From Alkalibacterium sp049389645 (lineage in GTDB: Bacteria; Bacillota; Bacilli; Lactobacillales; Carnobacteriaceae_A): a DNA stretch of 64,000 nucleotides. The DNA lies in NCBI RefSeq assembly GCF_049389645.1, contig NZ_CP186540.1:558001-622000 (forward strand). The letters are read 5' to 3'. The translations under genes and the position numbers were made by a program. Shown here in pieces: positions 1 through 8,325 of the stretch; position 1 is the first letter of the stretch, and each line of letters starts with the position of its first letter. Under the pieces are notes generated by a model, which was not told the DNA's origin, did not search any database, and saw nothing but the letters and a program-made list of their open reading frames with translations.

Positions 1-355
1 ATCAAAAGTCTGCCTTGAATAAATCTCAATCTATCAATATTATCTAAATACCTTTATATTTTGCTGCCAAAACCTAGCTGTACTTATAATGATATAAATC
101 CCATCTATTTATTGATTATATTATAGCACCTACTTTATTTTAAGCACATCGAAATGTCCGACGTATCAATATGAAATTCGACTATTCAAATAACCGAATT
201 TTTCTTTCGATTTTTTTAGCTAAATTCTCTTTTCGTAAAAGGTCGATTCAAAACGAAACTAAAAATATAACTGTGGTTACAATTCATTTTTTATTATAAT
301 TCCCTCGTGAACACCTTCAAAAACCCATTTATCATCTTGCCCCCACAAAAGATTA
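1..355. other. Gene-free AT-rich stretch at window start
   Basis: No open frame with a plausible start and ribosome binding site is visible on either strand. The sequence is very AT-rich. I see no RNA gene or convincing hairpin before the repeat module that begins near 356. Confidence 0.5.
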
Positions 356-440
356 AACCCCAGAAAACAAGATAAACACGTCATTTTCAAGGGTTAAATA
401 ATATTATTTAGTTAACAGTACGACTGTCTATACATCAAAC
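356..440 (-). repeat. rlmD-3'-end module, copy 1
   Basis: This is an imperfect hairpin (arms about 356-371 and 379-395), a 17 nt AT-rich spacer, then GTTAACAG at 411-418. The same layout occurs at the 3' end of the intact rlmD (39781-39870) and at 16597, 21789 and 29336. Read on the minus strand in the rlmD-equivalent frame, the last codons give D-V-stop-T-V-V-L-L-T-K-stop. That matches the usual RlmD/RumA ending HVE(S/T)V-x-LLTK with one nonsense change (GAG to TAG). It is therefore a vestigial copy and not a working gene. Confidence 0.6.
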
Positions 441-554
441 GACAGGCTAATCTTGAAGTCTTGAGTGTGTTTTCCCGTTCACGGAAACAAGTCGATATTG
501 TCAGTTCTTTATTATGTTTCACACATCTGAAAGATTTCAACAGATCACTTCAAA

Positions 555-686
555 TCAGTCGATGTCTTTTGCAATGATCATTTCCATCTCATAGTCATGG
601 TATTCCTCTATCATACAATCAAATTCTTTTCTGGATAAACTTTTTTCACTTGATGCACTATCCATATAATAGATTTTCAGGATCAT
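555..686 (-). CDS. Possible 43-residue small ORF
   Basis: An ATG-to-TGA frame encodes 43 residues beginning MILKIYYMDS and ending AKDID, rich in Glu and Met. An in-frame stop lies just upstream of the ATG, and no ribosome binding site is visible before it, so expression is doubtful. It sits directly downstream of the methyltransferase gene on the same strand. I do not recognise the product. It may be the tail of a decayed gene. Confidence 0.2.
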   Translation of the reverse strand: MILKIYYMDSASSEKSLSRKEFDCMIEEYHDYEMEMIIAKDID

Positions 687-706
687 ATTAAATTAATTAC
701 AAGTAA

Positions 707-1417
707 TCATATCAACTTACCAATCAGACCAATTATGTTCATATATCTACCACCATCAGCATTTATCATCGCTCTGTCTTCAATGGCATAAGGATTTTCA
801 GTAGAAAGCCAGTCATTCCATGCTTTATCAAAGCACTGCATTTCTTTTATATGAAAATCTGATAACGATTTTTCAAACTTTGGTTTCCACCAGTCAATGG
901 AATGCCACATTTCAAGTGCTTCTTCCTCCCAATAGGGCATCATTTCTACAGGAACAGCATCGTGCACTTCATATTTCATACCAGGAAATGCTAGAGCAAC
1001 TATAGCTCCTTTTTTTAAAATGGGTTTCAATTTTTCATCAAAGTAGTGATCGTTATTTCCAAAATAGTGGTATGCATCCACACTGATTACAGCATCGAAA
1101 TACCCATCTGCAAATGGTAGCTTTAATGCATCCGAATGAATAGGAATAATCAAATCGTCAATTTCCATCTGTTTAAAACGTTTCAAATTATCAGTGGCTG
1201 ACACCCATAAATCAACAGCAAAAACCTGTACACCAAATTTTTCTGCCAGAAATATTGAGCTAAGACCCTTTCCACAACCCAAATCGAGAACTCGCATTCC
1301 TTTTTTCAACGTGACGTTTTGAGTTAATTCTTCTACAATAAGCATAGGGTTTGGACCCATCATATTTTCAGAAAGGAAATCTTTATCATATTTTTCAGTT
1401 TTAAAATAATAACTCAT
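707..1417 (-). CDS. Class I SAM-dependent methyltransferase
   Basis: The product is a 236-residue cytosolic protein with a Rossmann-type methyltransferase fold. Motif I, VLDLGCGKG, lies at residues 43-51 and should bind S-adenosylmethionine. An acidic strand end (AVDLW, about 67-71) would bind the ribose hydroxyls, and VISVDAYHYFGN near 108-119 is the post-II region. The layout resembles the ubiquinone/cyclopropane-fatty-acid-type small-molecule methyltransferases, so the substrate cannot be named. The start is supported by a GGAGGGGG element a few bases before the ATG. The gene appears monocistronic. Confidence 0.85.
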   Translation of the reverse strand: MSYYFKTEKYDKDFLSENMMGPNPMLIVEELTQNVTLKKGMRVLDLGCGKGLSSIFLAEKFGVQVFAVDLWVSATDNLKRFKQMEIDDLIIPIHSDALKLPFADGYFDAVISVDAYHYFGNNDHYFDEKLKPILKKGAIVALAFPGMKYEVHDAVPVEMMPYWEEEALEMWHSIDWWKPKFEKSLSDFHIKEMQCFDKAWNDWLSTENPYAIEDRAMINADGGRYMNIIGLIGKLI

Positions 1418-1524
1418 TCCTGACCCCCTCCAATTTCAACTATTTCTCAATACCGTTATTTTTTATAAAAAACCAGTATGAAATCCAATTCCATACTGGT
1501 TTTTGTCTATTTATTTAAAGCATC

Positions 1525-2022
1525 TTATTCACTGATCAAATAATTTTTTTCAATATCATCAATAAAATTTATTACCCCTGTATCTATTTGTTTAGTTAAC
1601 TCAATCAAATTGTCAAAATCAGGATTTTCAACTAATTCAGCTTCAATGATAGATGACATTCCTGTTTCATCAGCTGTTAAGACATATTCTCCCAATGGAT
1701 ACATGCTGAATTTTTTGTGATATTCAGACATTATAGCTCTGTTGTTACCAGAGAGCCACACCTCAAATTGCATTTTATCATGCCTAAAAACCACTATATA
1801 TTTTAGGCTTTTCCGCTTTACCAACTTGGTTGTGAGTGAAAAAAATGTCAGATCCATATAACCTTGATAAAGATTTACTGAAACGTCATACTCTGGATGA
1901 TTCTCTTTAAAGTGCTTACGTAATAGTTTGATGTATTGCATTAACTCTTTGTATGCTTTTTGTAAGTTCGTTTCGCGCAAAATTTTTCCATATTCCGATA
2001 AATGTTCATTAAGAGATTCCAT
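1525..2022 (-). CDS. Conserved hypothetical protein (DUF7000-like)
   Basis: This is a protein of about 165 residues of unknown function, beginning MESLNEHLSEYGKIL. From memory it resembles the small Firmicutes family DUF7000, but this is unverified. It has an amphipathic helical N-terminus followed by an alternating strand region (YQGYMDLTFFSLTT, YIVVFRHDKMQFEVWL), with no signal peptide or membrane segment. A longer frame begins at 2076. I prefer the ATG at 2020-2022 because AAGGGAGG stands 10 nt before it, whereas the upstream ATG has no such element and would overlap the previous gene. Confidence 0.6.
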   Translation of the reverse strand: MESLNEHLSEYGKILRETNLQKAYKELMQYIKLLRKHFKENHPEYDVSVNLYQGYMDLTFFSLTTKLVKRKSLKYIVVFRHDKMQFEVWLSGNNRAIMSEYHKKFSMYPLGEYVLTADETGMSSIIEAELVENPDFDNLIELTKQIDTGVINFIDDIEKNYLISE

Positions 2023-2059
2023 GCCTAGTATACCTCCCTTTAATCTAACATAATTACGA

Positions 2060-2620
2060 TTAGTTACTGATTTCATATCTTAAATGCGTTCTACCTGCTG
2101 GAAGTTCAACCACAAGAGTTCTTTCCAATTTGATATCTAAATTTTCAATATTCTCAAAGGGTCTATAGCCATTCTTTAATAGTATAGGCACGATATCTAC
2201 TTGTAACTCATCGGCCAAATTTGCATTCAAACAAAGTGGTGTAGTTTCTGCACTGCCAATAATCGTAACATCTTTATTCCCCGCTGCAACTTTTGCTTGG
2301 TTGATTGCACTCTCAAGTCCATCGGTAACAAAGGTAATAGTAAATTTATCGTTTTCTTTTGGATGTTTTTCAGGTTCCTTATCTGTGAAGACAAATATGG
2401 GTACTTGAAATTCGTAATTATCTGCATACAAATCTGGATCCTCAGCCATTTCAAATTCTTTTTTTGACATGACAACAGAACCCGTCCTTAATATAGATTC
2501 CTCCATAAGTTCCGTTTCTTTGAGAGGTTTCATGTCTGTATATAATGGGGTGAAACTCCCCTCAAGGTCCTCTGCAAAGCCATCCAAAGATAGTGTTAAA
2601 CCTAAGATGATTTTTCCCAT
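2060..2620 (-). CDS. RibD C-terminal/dihydrofolate-reductase-like protein
   Basis: This 186-residue protein of the RibD-C/dihydrofolate-reductase fold starts MGKIILGLTLSLDGF. The pattern 'strand then SLDGFxA' is characteristic of the family that includes the reductase domain of RibD and many stand-alone NADPH-dependent homologs. VVMSKKEFEMAED and DVTIIGSAETTPLCL occupy the positions of the cofactor-binding segments (the family usually shows G-G at the latter, here G-S). The substrate is unknown. AGGAGG lies 6 nt before the ATG. The DUF7000-like gene follows on the same strand about 40 nt later, so the two are probably cotranscribed. Confidence 0.75.
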   Translation of the reverse strand: MGKIILGLTLSLDGFAEDLEGSFTPLYTDMKPLKETELMEESILRTGSVVMSKKEFEMAEDPDLYADNYEFQVPIFVFTDKEPEKHPKENDKFTITFVTDGLESAINQAKVAAGNKDVTIIGSAETTPLCLNANLADELQVDIVPILLKNGYRPFENIENLDIKLERTLVVELPAGRTHLRYEISN

Positions 2621-2730
2621 CTGAATCCTCCTGGAATTATAAATTTATAGTTAATAATTGAAATTAATATTGCCAAGATATTTATGTTCTAATTGAGCGA
2701 TTATAGTTATCACATACGCTTTTCGGTTAC

Positions 2731-2922
2731 TCATATTATGCAAAATAATAACGCACCTAATACGTTTAAATCAACTGGGAGATTCTCCGGAAAACGGGGA
2801 CTACCTAACCGTTCGTTTAAGCCATCAATAGTATCTTTTATGACCTCGTTACGAAATAGTTGAATAATATCAGCATCCAGTTATGAATAACCTCTATTAT
2901 AATCATTGTTAAAAGATTTCAC
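2731..2922 (-). pseudogene. Decayed small gene with in-frame stop
   Basis: A GTG at 2920-2922 preceded by AAAGGTGGAG opens a frame of 63 codons that is interrupted by TAA at codon 14 (2881-2883). The rest reads LDADIIQLFRNEVIKDTIDG, then LNERLGSPRFPENLP, ending LGALLFCII-stop. The composition is protein-like, and the helical tail resembles the ligand-binding end of a TetR-type regulator, but I cannot prove family membership. It is most simply a remnant in the 555 bp between the RibD-like gene and the lipoprotein gene. The remainder of that gap holds nothing else recognisable before the terminator at 3111. Confidence 0.4.
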
Positions 2923-3110
2923 GAGTTTCTCCACCTTTACTTTTACATGACATTAAACGGTTATTACACGTTTAATCATTGTATTTTCCAATTAAATCGT
3001 CGTATTATTAGACATTTAGTATACAATTTTTTTGAGCTATTCTCTAAATTTAACTCCTCAACTTTTTAATCTGTTTATTATATCCTTCTAAAAAAATTTG
3101 GCTTCGCATG

Positions 3111-3150
3111 CAAAAAAAAGACCTTTCCGCTGATAGGAAACGTCTTTTTT
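3111..3150. terminator. Bidirectional hairpin terminator
   Basis: AAAGAC and TTTCC arms pair with GGAAA and GTCTTT across a GCTGATA loop, with one internal C/C mismatch. There is an A-run on one side and a T-run on the other. It lies just past the stop of the lipoprotein gene at 3177 and would terminate it on the minus strand. Confidence 0.8.
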
Positions 3151-3176
3151 CTTCATTTTTTTCTAATTTAAATAAA

Positions 3177-4388
3177 TTACTGATAAGTAACCAGTCCCGG
3201 TTGCGGATCTAGATCTAAAACCTGTTCAGGAGTCATCAACGGATCATCGTAATGAACCCCTGGCTCGTCTGAATAATGATACCACAGTTTAAAACCTTTA
3301 TACGGTATATTTGTGGTCTCTGCATGTCTATCATGGATTATTCTTTTCCCTTCAGGAGAACCCCATCCGGATGTATTTTGCACGAGTAGCACCGGATCGT
3401 AATCACTGGTTATGTCCCCACTTTCACGAATCATCTCTTCAGTGAATTGATGGAAAACAAACTGCTTTGTACCCTGAATCTCATTGGAAACGATATAGTC
3501 ACGCATGGTTTCTTGAACTTCATTGATTTCAGTGCCAGTTAAATGCCCCACTTCCTGCATCGGTCTGTCCGTGCGCCACTCTGGATCAAGAGCCAGGTGA
3601 ACATTGGGATATCTTAAAAAGGGGGCGAGTTCATTCATTGCATCGACTGGTAAATGTTTTCCTATCTGATTATCAAGGTAGACCAGTACGCCGCTCTGAT
3701 AAGCCGCCTCGATATATGACATCACAAGATCGTAATTCATCTTGTGTATCTCTCCTCCGGGCTGCACCGTTCCGTAGACAAGGAAGAGTGCCGGTATGGC
3801 ACCTTTGCTTTCATCTACAGCATCATAACTGTCGGTGGTCTCATTTAAAAGGGATATAAGTTCTGGTATCGGATGACGGCCAACGATTCCCATTACTTCT
3901 GAATTGGGATGCCCGTAATAAGCCACAACTGTATTATCTTCAAAGAGAGTAGGAGAAGTGAAATACTCATTCATTTCCTCATCCTCAAAAATATCGGGTG
4001 AGGAATGCAATTCATTATTGTCGGCAACAGTAAATTCAGACGAAATCCATCCTTCATTATTCTCTGAATTCTGATAATTGATTTTATACCAAGTTGTTTC
4101 TTCACTTTCATTTTCTTCGAGAACTTCTACTTCACTCCCTCTATCCAGACTTCCTAGTATCTCGCTCTGGACACTACTCTCTTCTCTGACACTCAACCTG
4201 TCGGCACTGACATACACGAAACCTTCTTGGTTCCCAAAAATCGTCGACTTACTTTCTTCTTCATTATTTTCTTTTTGTTCCTCGTTCTGCATCAATTCCG
4301 GTGCTGTACCCTGTTCATTACATCCTGCTAAACCAACAGTAGCTATTAAAAATAAAGCTAATGCGTTTAAATGTGTTTTCTTTATCAT
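3177..4388 (-). CDS. SH3-domain lipoprotein, paralog A
   Basis: This is a secreted, membrane-anchored lipoprotein of 403 residues. A lipoprotein signal (MIKKTHLNALALFLIATVG, lipobox LAGC) is followed by a short acidic linker, then a bacterial SH3 domain (FVYVSADRLSVREE to GWISSEF). A C-terminal domain of about 250 residues contains AYYGHPNSEVMGIVGRHP and VHLALDPEWRTDRP. SH3b domains commonly bind cell-wall peptides. The C-terminal domain looks like a TIM-barrel-like enzyme of unknown activity. I prefer the ATG at 4386-4388 to an upstream in-frame ATG at 4409 because the signal peptide then has normal length and GGATAGGTAAG precedes it. A close paralog lies at 14799-16100. Confidence 0.75.
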   Translation of the reverse strand: MIKKTHLNALALFLIATVGLAGCNEQGTAPELMQNEEQKENNEEESKSTIFGNQEGFVYVSADRLSVREESSVQSEILGSLDRGSEVEVLEENESEETTWYKINYQNSENNEGWISSEFTVADNNELHSSPDIFEDEEMNEYFTSPTLFEDNTVVAYYGHPNSEVMGIVGRHPIPELISLLNETTDSYDAVDESKGAIPALFLVYGTVQPGGEIHKMNYDLVMSYIEAAYQSGVLVYLDNQIGKHLPVDAMNELAPFLRYPNVHLALDPEWRTDRPMQEVGHLTGTEINEVQETMRDYIVSNEIQGTKQFVFHQFTEEMIRESGDITSDYDPVLLVQNTSGWGSPEGKRIIHDRHAETTNIPYKGFKLWYHYSDEPGVHYDDPLMTPEQVLDLDPQPGLVTYQ

Positions 4389-4506
4389 CTTACCTATCCT
4401 ATCCGCCATTTAGTCTGGCATTATACTATGTGCAACCTTCTGTCTTTAAATAATAATCTGCTTTATTTAAAAACCATTACTATTATCATGTTTTTTGAAA
4501 TTTATT

Positions 4507-4602
4507 CTACACAGCTAGTTTTTTATTTTTAATGTGATTCCCTTTGTTGCAAAACCCTCTAATTGTGACAAATAGTTGATGAATCGAATCTTTCTCTGCC
4601 AT
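4507..4602 (-). CDS. Possible 31-residue small ORF
   Basis: AAGGAGGAATAG stands directly upstream of two ATGs (4604-4606 and 4600-4602). The second opens a 31-codon frame starting MAEKDSIHQLFVTIRGF and ending NKKLAV; the first stops after 15 codons. The strong ribosome binding site immediately downstream of the YesK-like gene suggests a small or decayed gene. The product is unrecognised. Confidence 0.3.
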   Translation of the reverse strand: MAEKDSIHQLFVTIRGFCNKGNHIKNKKLAV

Positions 4603-4626
4603 CCATGATTCTATTCCTCCTTCGAA

Positions 4627-4950
4627 TTAAATGCCGTCTTTATGCCTCTTTTTCTGTATTTCCTTCGACATTCCGTTTTTTTTCCTTCTTCTCAGGTAGA
4701 TGATGACATTTGTCAGAAGATTCCCTATCATAAAGGTTGCCACCATTAGAGTCAGGATGACATATCCAAGTTCTTCAAATCCCTCCATGTTTTCAGTCTC
4801 TATCCTAAAGGTAACATACGTGATAACAAGTACCCCAATCATGCTTGGGACATACCATACCCATTTCTTATTAAAGAATTTTGAAAGCAAAAAGGATATC
4901 GCTGCACCTCCAGTCATAAGAACCAATATTAACAGTGCGACTCTATCCAT
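4627..4950 (-). CDS. Small YesK-like membrane protein
   Basis: This is a membrane protein of 107 residues with three predicted hydrophobic segments (VALLILVLMTGGAAISFLL, YVPSMIGVLVITYVTF, VILTLMVATFMIGNLL), ending in a basic cytoplasmic tail (YLRRRKKNG). Size and topology resemble the YesK family of small Bacilli membrane proteins, whose function is unknown. The frame is open up to 5058, but the ATG at 4948-4950 is preceded by AGGAGTG at 7 nt, while upstream candidates have no ribosome binding site. I therefore start at MDRVALL. Confidence 0.6.
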   Translation of the reverse strand: MDRVALLILVLMTGGAAISFLLSKFFNKKWVWYVPSMIGVLVITYVTFRIETENMEGFEELGYVILTLMVATFMIGNLLTNVIIYLRRRKKNGMSKEIQKKRHKDGI

Positions 4951-5077
4951 GTCTATACACTCCTTTTGATTTCTTATATGTAACTCCTGAATCATTATAA
5001 TCAAAAAAAAATAAAAAAGCATGTAATAGCATAGTCGTAAACAATCAATTCTAAGCAAACTAAGATATTGTATAAAT

Positions 5078-5122
5078 AAAAAAGTAACCTTCTTTCAATT
5101 TAATGAAAGAAGATTACTTTTT
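5078..5122. terminator. Bidirectional terminator hairpin
   Basis: AAAAAGTAA-C-CTTCTTTCA pairs with TGAAAGAAG-A-TTACTTTTT around an AT loop. The flanking A and T runs make it work in both directions. It lies between the ThiF-like gene and the YesK-like gene and terminates the ThiF/acyltransferase operon. Confidence 0.85.
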
Positions 5123-5179
5123 CTAAAAAGAAACAATTAGTTCTTTAAAAATATCACTGTTGAGTCAATATAATTATCT

Positions 5180-5938
5180 TTACTCAAATTGTAATTGAAA
5201 ATATTCTGGAACGATCTGGGGAACTTTTCGGTCTAATATATGTAAAACAAGTTTGGAAACAAGTATACCTGGCCCTAATGCCTGCCCTACGCTGATTGTT
5301 GGTATGGCACGGTCTTCAATCCAGGTTGCTATTTTTTCTTCTGTTACGTAATCAGGAAGTTTTTGAGTATATTTCGAAGGCGGAAATGCTTGACCTTGTA
5401 ATTCATCAATTGTTTTATTCTCTGGTATACCAACGTATTCTTCAAGCTTTAATCCCACTGGAGAAAAAGTCATCACGGAAGTGCCGAAACCCAGAGCTAC
5501 CGCAGTCGTCACAAACAAGTCTTTCTGACGAGCCGCACGATGGAGAGCGACAGATTCAGGAAATGCAAAATAATCAATAGCATCAATTACATAATCCGCT
5601 CCATCCACAAAAGATGGTGCATTCATTTCATTCACGCCTTCATGGTAACAGTCGATTTCGATGTCGGGATTAATGGTTAGTAAATGATTTTTTAATGCTT
5701 CTGCTTTTTTCTGTCCAACTGTAAGATGTGTTGATGCACATTGTCGATTAATATTAGAAACGTCAAAAACATCCGGATCTGCCAAGATCAATTTACCAAC
5801 ACCCATGCGAGCAAGTAATTCAGCAGAAAAGCCACCTATACAACCACAGCCCGCTATAGCAATCGTTGTCTCGTGAAGTTTCTGAACTTCTTCTTCTGTC
5901 ATAATACCTAAATTTCGAATAAATTGATCCTTAATCAT
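5180..5938 (-). CDS. ThiF/HesA-family E1-like adenylyltransferase
   Basis: This 252-residue protein belongs to the MoeB/ThiF/E1 superfamily, which activates a carboxyl terminus or small acid with ATP. The nucleotide loop GCGCIGG is at 30-36. LILADPDVFDVSNINRQ follows at about 50-66, with Asn and Arg positioned as in E1 enzymes, and GQKKAEALKNHL supplies the Lys. YVIDAIDYF is the D-A-x-D segment. The paired CxxC zinc motif of ThiF/MoeB is absent, so its partner is unlikely to be ThiS or MoaD. Its ATG overlaps the stop of the upstream acyltransferase-like gene (TAATG), indicating translational coupling. Substrate unknown. Confidence 0.75.
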   Translation of the reverse strand: MIKDQFIRNLGIMTEEEVQKLHETTIAIAGCGCIGGFSAELLARMGVGKLILADPDVFDVSNINRQCASTHLTVGQKKAEALKNHLLTINPDIEIDCYHEGVNEMNAPSFVDGADYVIDAIDYFAFPESVALHRAARQKDLFVTTAVALGFGTSVMTFSPVGLKLEEYVGIPENKTIDELQGQAFPPSKYTQKLPDYVTEEKIATWIEDRAIPTISVGQALGPGILVSKLVLHILDRKVPQIVPEYFQLQFE

Positions 5939-6546
5939 TATTTTATTCCCTCCAGTAAATTTTCTTCACTTTCCACAAAATACTCATATAAGGTAGGTCG
6001 TTTCACCTTTAATGTTGCAAGACATTCTGATAGATTCATAACACATGGAATTGTTTTCGAACCAAGATAAACATTCGGTTCGCCTATGACTTCAAATGGA
6101 AATTTAAAGATTCGTTGCATATATCGGTATACTCTCTCATCGATGCAGCAAACCCAGTGTGTAAGACCATTATTTAATGAATAACTTAAAACTGTTCTCA
6201 TTAGCCCTAATCCCACATCATGTTTCGGCATCTTGGTAAATGCGCTGATTTCTGCATATTTATTATTTTCAAGTCCTGCTAATTTCATTTTTTCAATATC
6301 AAAAATATTGAAATGTTTCATAGTTGGAAGATCATCCAATGACATAAAAATGAGTCTAGTAACTCCAACAACTTTTTTTAAATCAGCATTTTGAACAACA
6401 AAATAAGTTGAAAAATCTTTGTAAAGATCATTCTCATTTTGTTTAAAAAAACCAACTTCTTTATAACGCTGATGATGCAATGCAATTGCTTCCTTGTTTA
6501 AAGCCCCCTCTGCTTTTCCAAAAAAATATTCTTCTTTGACATCCAA
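5938..6546 (-). CDS. GNAT/LuxI-FeeM-like N-acyltransferase
   Basis: This is a 202-residue protein whose pattern resembles the autoinducer-synthase/FeeM N-acyl amino acid synthase branch of the GNAT fold. A loop with many charged residues and YFVVQNADLKKVVGVTRLI (core strands) leads to YAEISAFTKMP and VGLGLMRTVLSYSLNNGLTHWV, the usual E-x-S/R followed by the acyl-donor-binding helix. These enzymes join an acyl chain to an amino acid or homoserine lactone. The assignment rests on fold pattern only. The start is TTG with GGGAGTG upstream. It is the first gene of a two-gene operon with the ThiF-like protein. Confidence 0.55.
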   Translation of the reverse strand: MDVKEEYFFGKAEGALNKEAIALHHQRYKEVGFFKQNENDLYKDFSTYFVVQNADLKKVVGVTRLIFMSLDDLPTMKHFNIFDIEKMKLAGLENNKYAEISAFTKMPKHDVGLGLMRTVLSYSLNNGLTHWVCCIDERVYRYMQRIFKFPFEVIGEPNVYLGSKTIPCVMNLSECLATLKVKRPTLYEYFVESEENLLEGIK

Positions 6547-6708
6547 TTTAGCACACTCCCTGAAAAGGTTTTTGTCACTCTTCTATTAAACGTGAATCAA
6601 CAATGAATTAAAAGCATTTCCGACATTTTTTTTTTGGTTTATAGTTATTTAACCAAAAAAATGTTAAACTTTTATAGGCTAGTTATTTAAAAAATATAAA
6701 AATATAGG

Positions 6709-7935
6709 ATGATAAACAGCATGCATAAAATTGCAACTGAAAAGGAAAAATTATTACAAAAATTAATTATGAACTATCACAAGAATTTGAACAATCAAAT
6801 TCTAAAAATCTCCCTGATTTACATTATGCTAAGTATCGGTTGGAATTCTATCTTCCAATGGCTTGATCTTCCTTATTCTCGTGCAAATCTTAGTGTGTTA
6901 TTACTCTGTTTCTCTGTATTATCTATTGTTCTCTTATTCTTTCGTTATACAGATATTTCAAAAAAATTCAAGACTCATGTTGTCTTACTGTTTGTTATAT
7001 TTGTAGGAATTAGTTTATATTTTGGTTCAGGCTATTCAGAAGCCTGGAGTTATTTCCTGCTAATACCGATTATTAATAGCTTATATGGCGAACGAATGCT
7101 GTTGATTTCTTATTCATTATTGGGACTTCTAAGTTTAAGTATTGTTAGTATCGGCTTTCCGATGAACTCGTATTTTCTAGCTGATAATATCGATATTTCT
7201 AATCGTATTTTACTTTATATTATCGTGACAACATTTAGCTATCTACTATTATCAAAGCTGAACATGCTTTATGATAAACAAGTTAATACAGTTATTGACT
7301 CGATGGAAACAACACTTGAACAAGTCGTCCAAAGCTTTATTGTAGCAATGGAAGCAAAGGATCTGTACACATTTGGACATAGCGAAAGAGTTAGTCAATA
7401 TGCTGTTGCATTAGCTAAACAGCTTCCTGAATATCAGGATAAACAAAAGCTTAAACACTTACGATTATGCGGACTCCTTCACGATGTTGGCAAAATAAAC
7501 ATTTCTGAACAGATCTTAACAAAGCCAGCAAAATTAACAGATACAGAATATGAAATCATTAAAACCCATACATCTTTCGGAGCACAAATGGTCGAAAAGA
7601 TAGAAGGATTAAAGGGATTGAAAAATGGTGTCCTTTATCATCATGAACGATGGGATGGAAAAGGATATCCCACAGGGTCAAAAGAAAATGCGATTCCATT
7701 AGAGGCTCGAATATTGGCAGTTGCTGACGCTTTCGATGCAATGACCTCGACTAGAGCTTATCGAAATGAGCTTACTACTGAAGAGGCATTTCAAGAATTA
7801 GAAGATGGTATAGGCACACAGTTTGATCCTAATTTTTCTCAAGCCCTCGAAGCTGCTAAACTAGAATTCATCAAAATACATTCTGATTTCCATGATCCAT
7901 TTGATGAATTAGAAAAAATAACCAGCTTTTTATAA
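6709..7935 (+). CDS. Membrane HD-GYP domain phosphodiesterase
   Basis: This 408-residue protein has about five or six hydrophobic segments in residues 30-190 and a cytoplasmic HD-GYP domain after about residue 200. The metal-binding HD pair is in LLHDVGK, and the class signature HHERWDGKGYP follows about 45 residues later, both intact. HD-GYP enzymes hydrolyse cyclic di-GMP or related dinucleotides. No GGDEF domain is present. The gene is divergent from the acyltransferase/ThiF pair across about 160 nt, so they may share regulation. No convincing ribosome binding site precedes the first ATG. The second ATG (codon 5) is an alternative start. Confidence 0.85.
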   Translation: MINSMHKIATEKEKLLQKLIMNYHKNLNNQILKISLIYIMLSIGWNSIFQWLDLPYSRANLSVLLLCFSVLSIVLLFFRYTDISKKFKTHVVLLFVIFVGISLYFGSGYSEAWSYFLLIPIINSLYGERMLLISYSLLGLLSLSIVSIGFPMNSYFLADNIDISNRILLYIIVTTFSYLLLSKLNMLYDKQVNTVIDSMETTLEQVVQSFIVAMEAKDLYTFGHSERVSQYAVALAKQLPEYQDKQKLKHLRLCGLLHDVGKINISEQILTKPAKLTDTEYEIIKTHTSFGAQMVEKIEGLKGLKNGVLYHHERWDGKGYPTGSKENAIPLEARILAVADAFDAMTSTRAYRNELTTEEAFQELEDGIGTQFDPNFSQALEAAKLEFIKIHSDFHDPFDELEKITSFL

Positions 7936-8100
7936 TAATATCTTGTAAATATTTCTTCTCTCATAATAATACCATTTTATTTCAAAAAAGATATAGGTTT
8001 TTATTTAAATAGTATCTAACTTAGTCCTTTATTCCTAATTCCATGAAACATCTGGCATAATAATGTAGTTAAGATCCATAACTCGGTTTAGGGGGAAAAA
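7936..8100. other. AT-rich spacer between convergent genes
   Basis: This stretch lies between the HD-GYP gene and the GH94 gene, which converge here. No open frame or RNA is visible. The structures in the gap are the long inverted repeat at 8101-8156 and the terminator at 8159-8192. Confidence 0.5.
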
Positions 8101-8156
8101 TTCTATAACAAATGGCGTTAATGAGTTTACTCTCATTAACGCCATTTGTTATAGAA
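8101..8156. repeat. Perfect 25-bp inverted repeat
   Basis: Positions 8101-8125 and 8132-8156 are exact reverse complements around a TTTACT loop. Outside the stem, GGGGGAAAAA on the left and a C-rich AAAAAATCCCCC on the right can pair partly. Read on the minus strand the stem is followed by a T-run, so it could be a second terminator for the GH94 gene. It is much longer than an ordinary terminator stem. Confidence 0.8.
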
Positions 8157-8158
8157 CC

Positions 8159-8192
8159 GAAAAAATCCCCCGAACGATTAGTCCGAGGGATT
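8159..8192 (-). terminator. Rho-independent terminator of GH94 gene
   Basis: On the minus strand AATCCCTCGGAC pairs with GTTCGGGGGATT around a TAATC loop and is followed by TTTTTT. It lies 134 nt past the stop of the phosphorylase gene. Confidence 0.8.
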
Positions 8193-8325
8193 ATATAGCA
8201 CCTATATATACTTGAAAACCGCTAAATTTATTGATACCAAGTTATTTCAACTATATAAATGCAATTGTCTTCAATATGGAATCTCTACCATTTAATCAAT
8301 CAAATGATTGGTCAGAACTCAAAGA

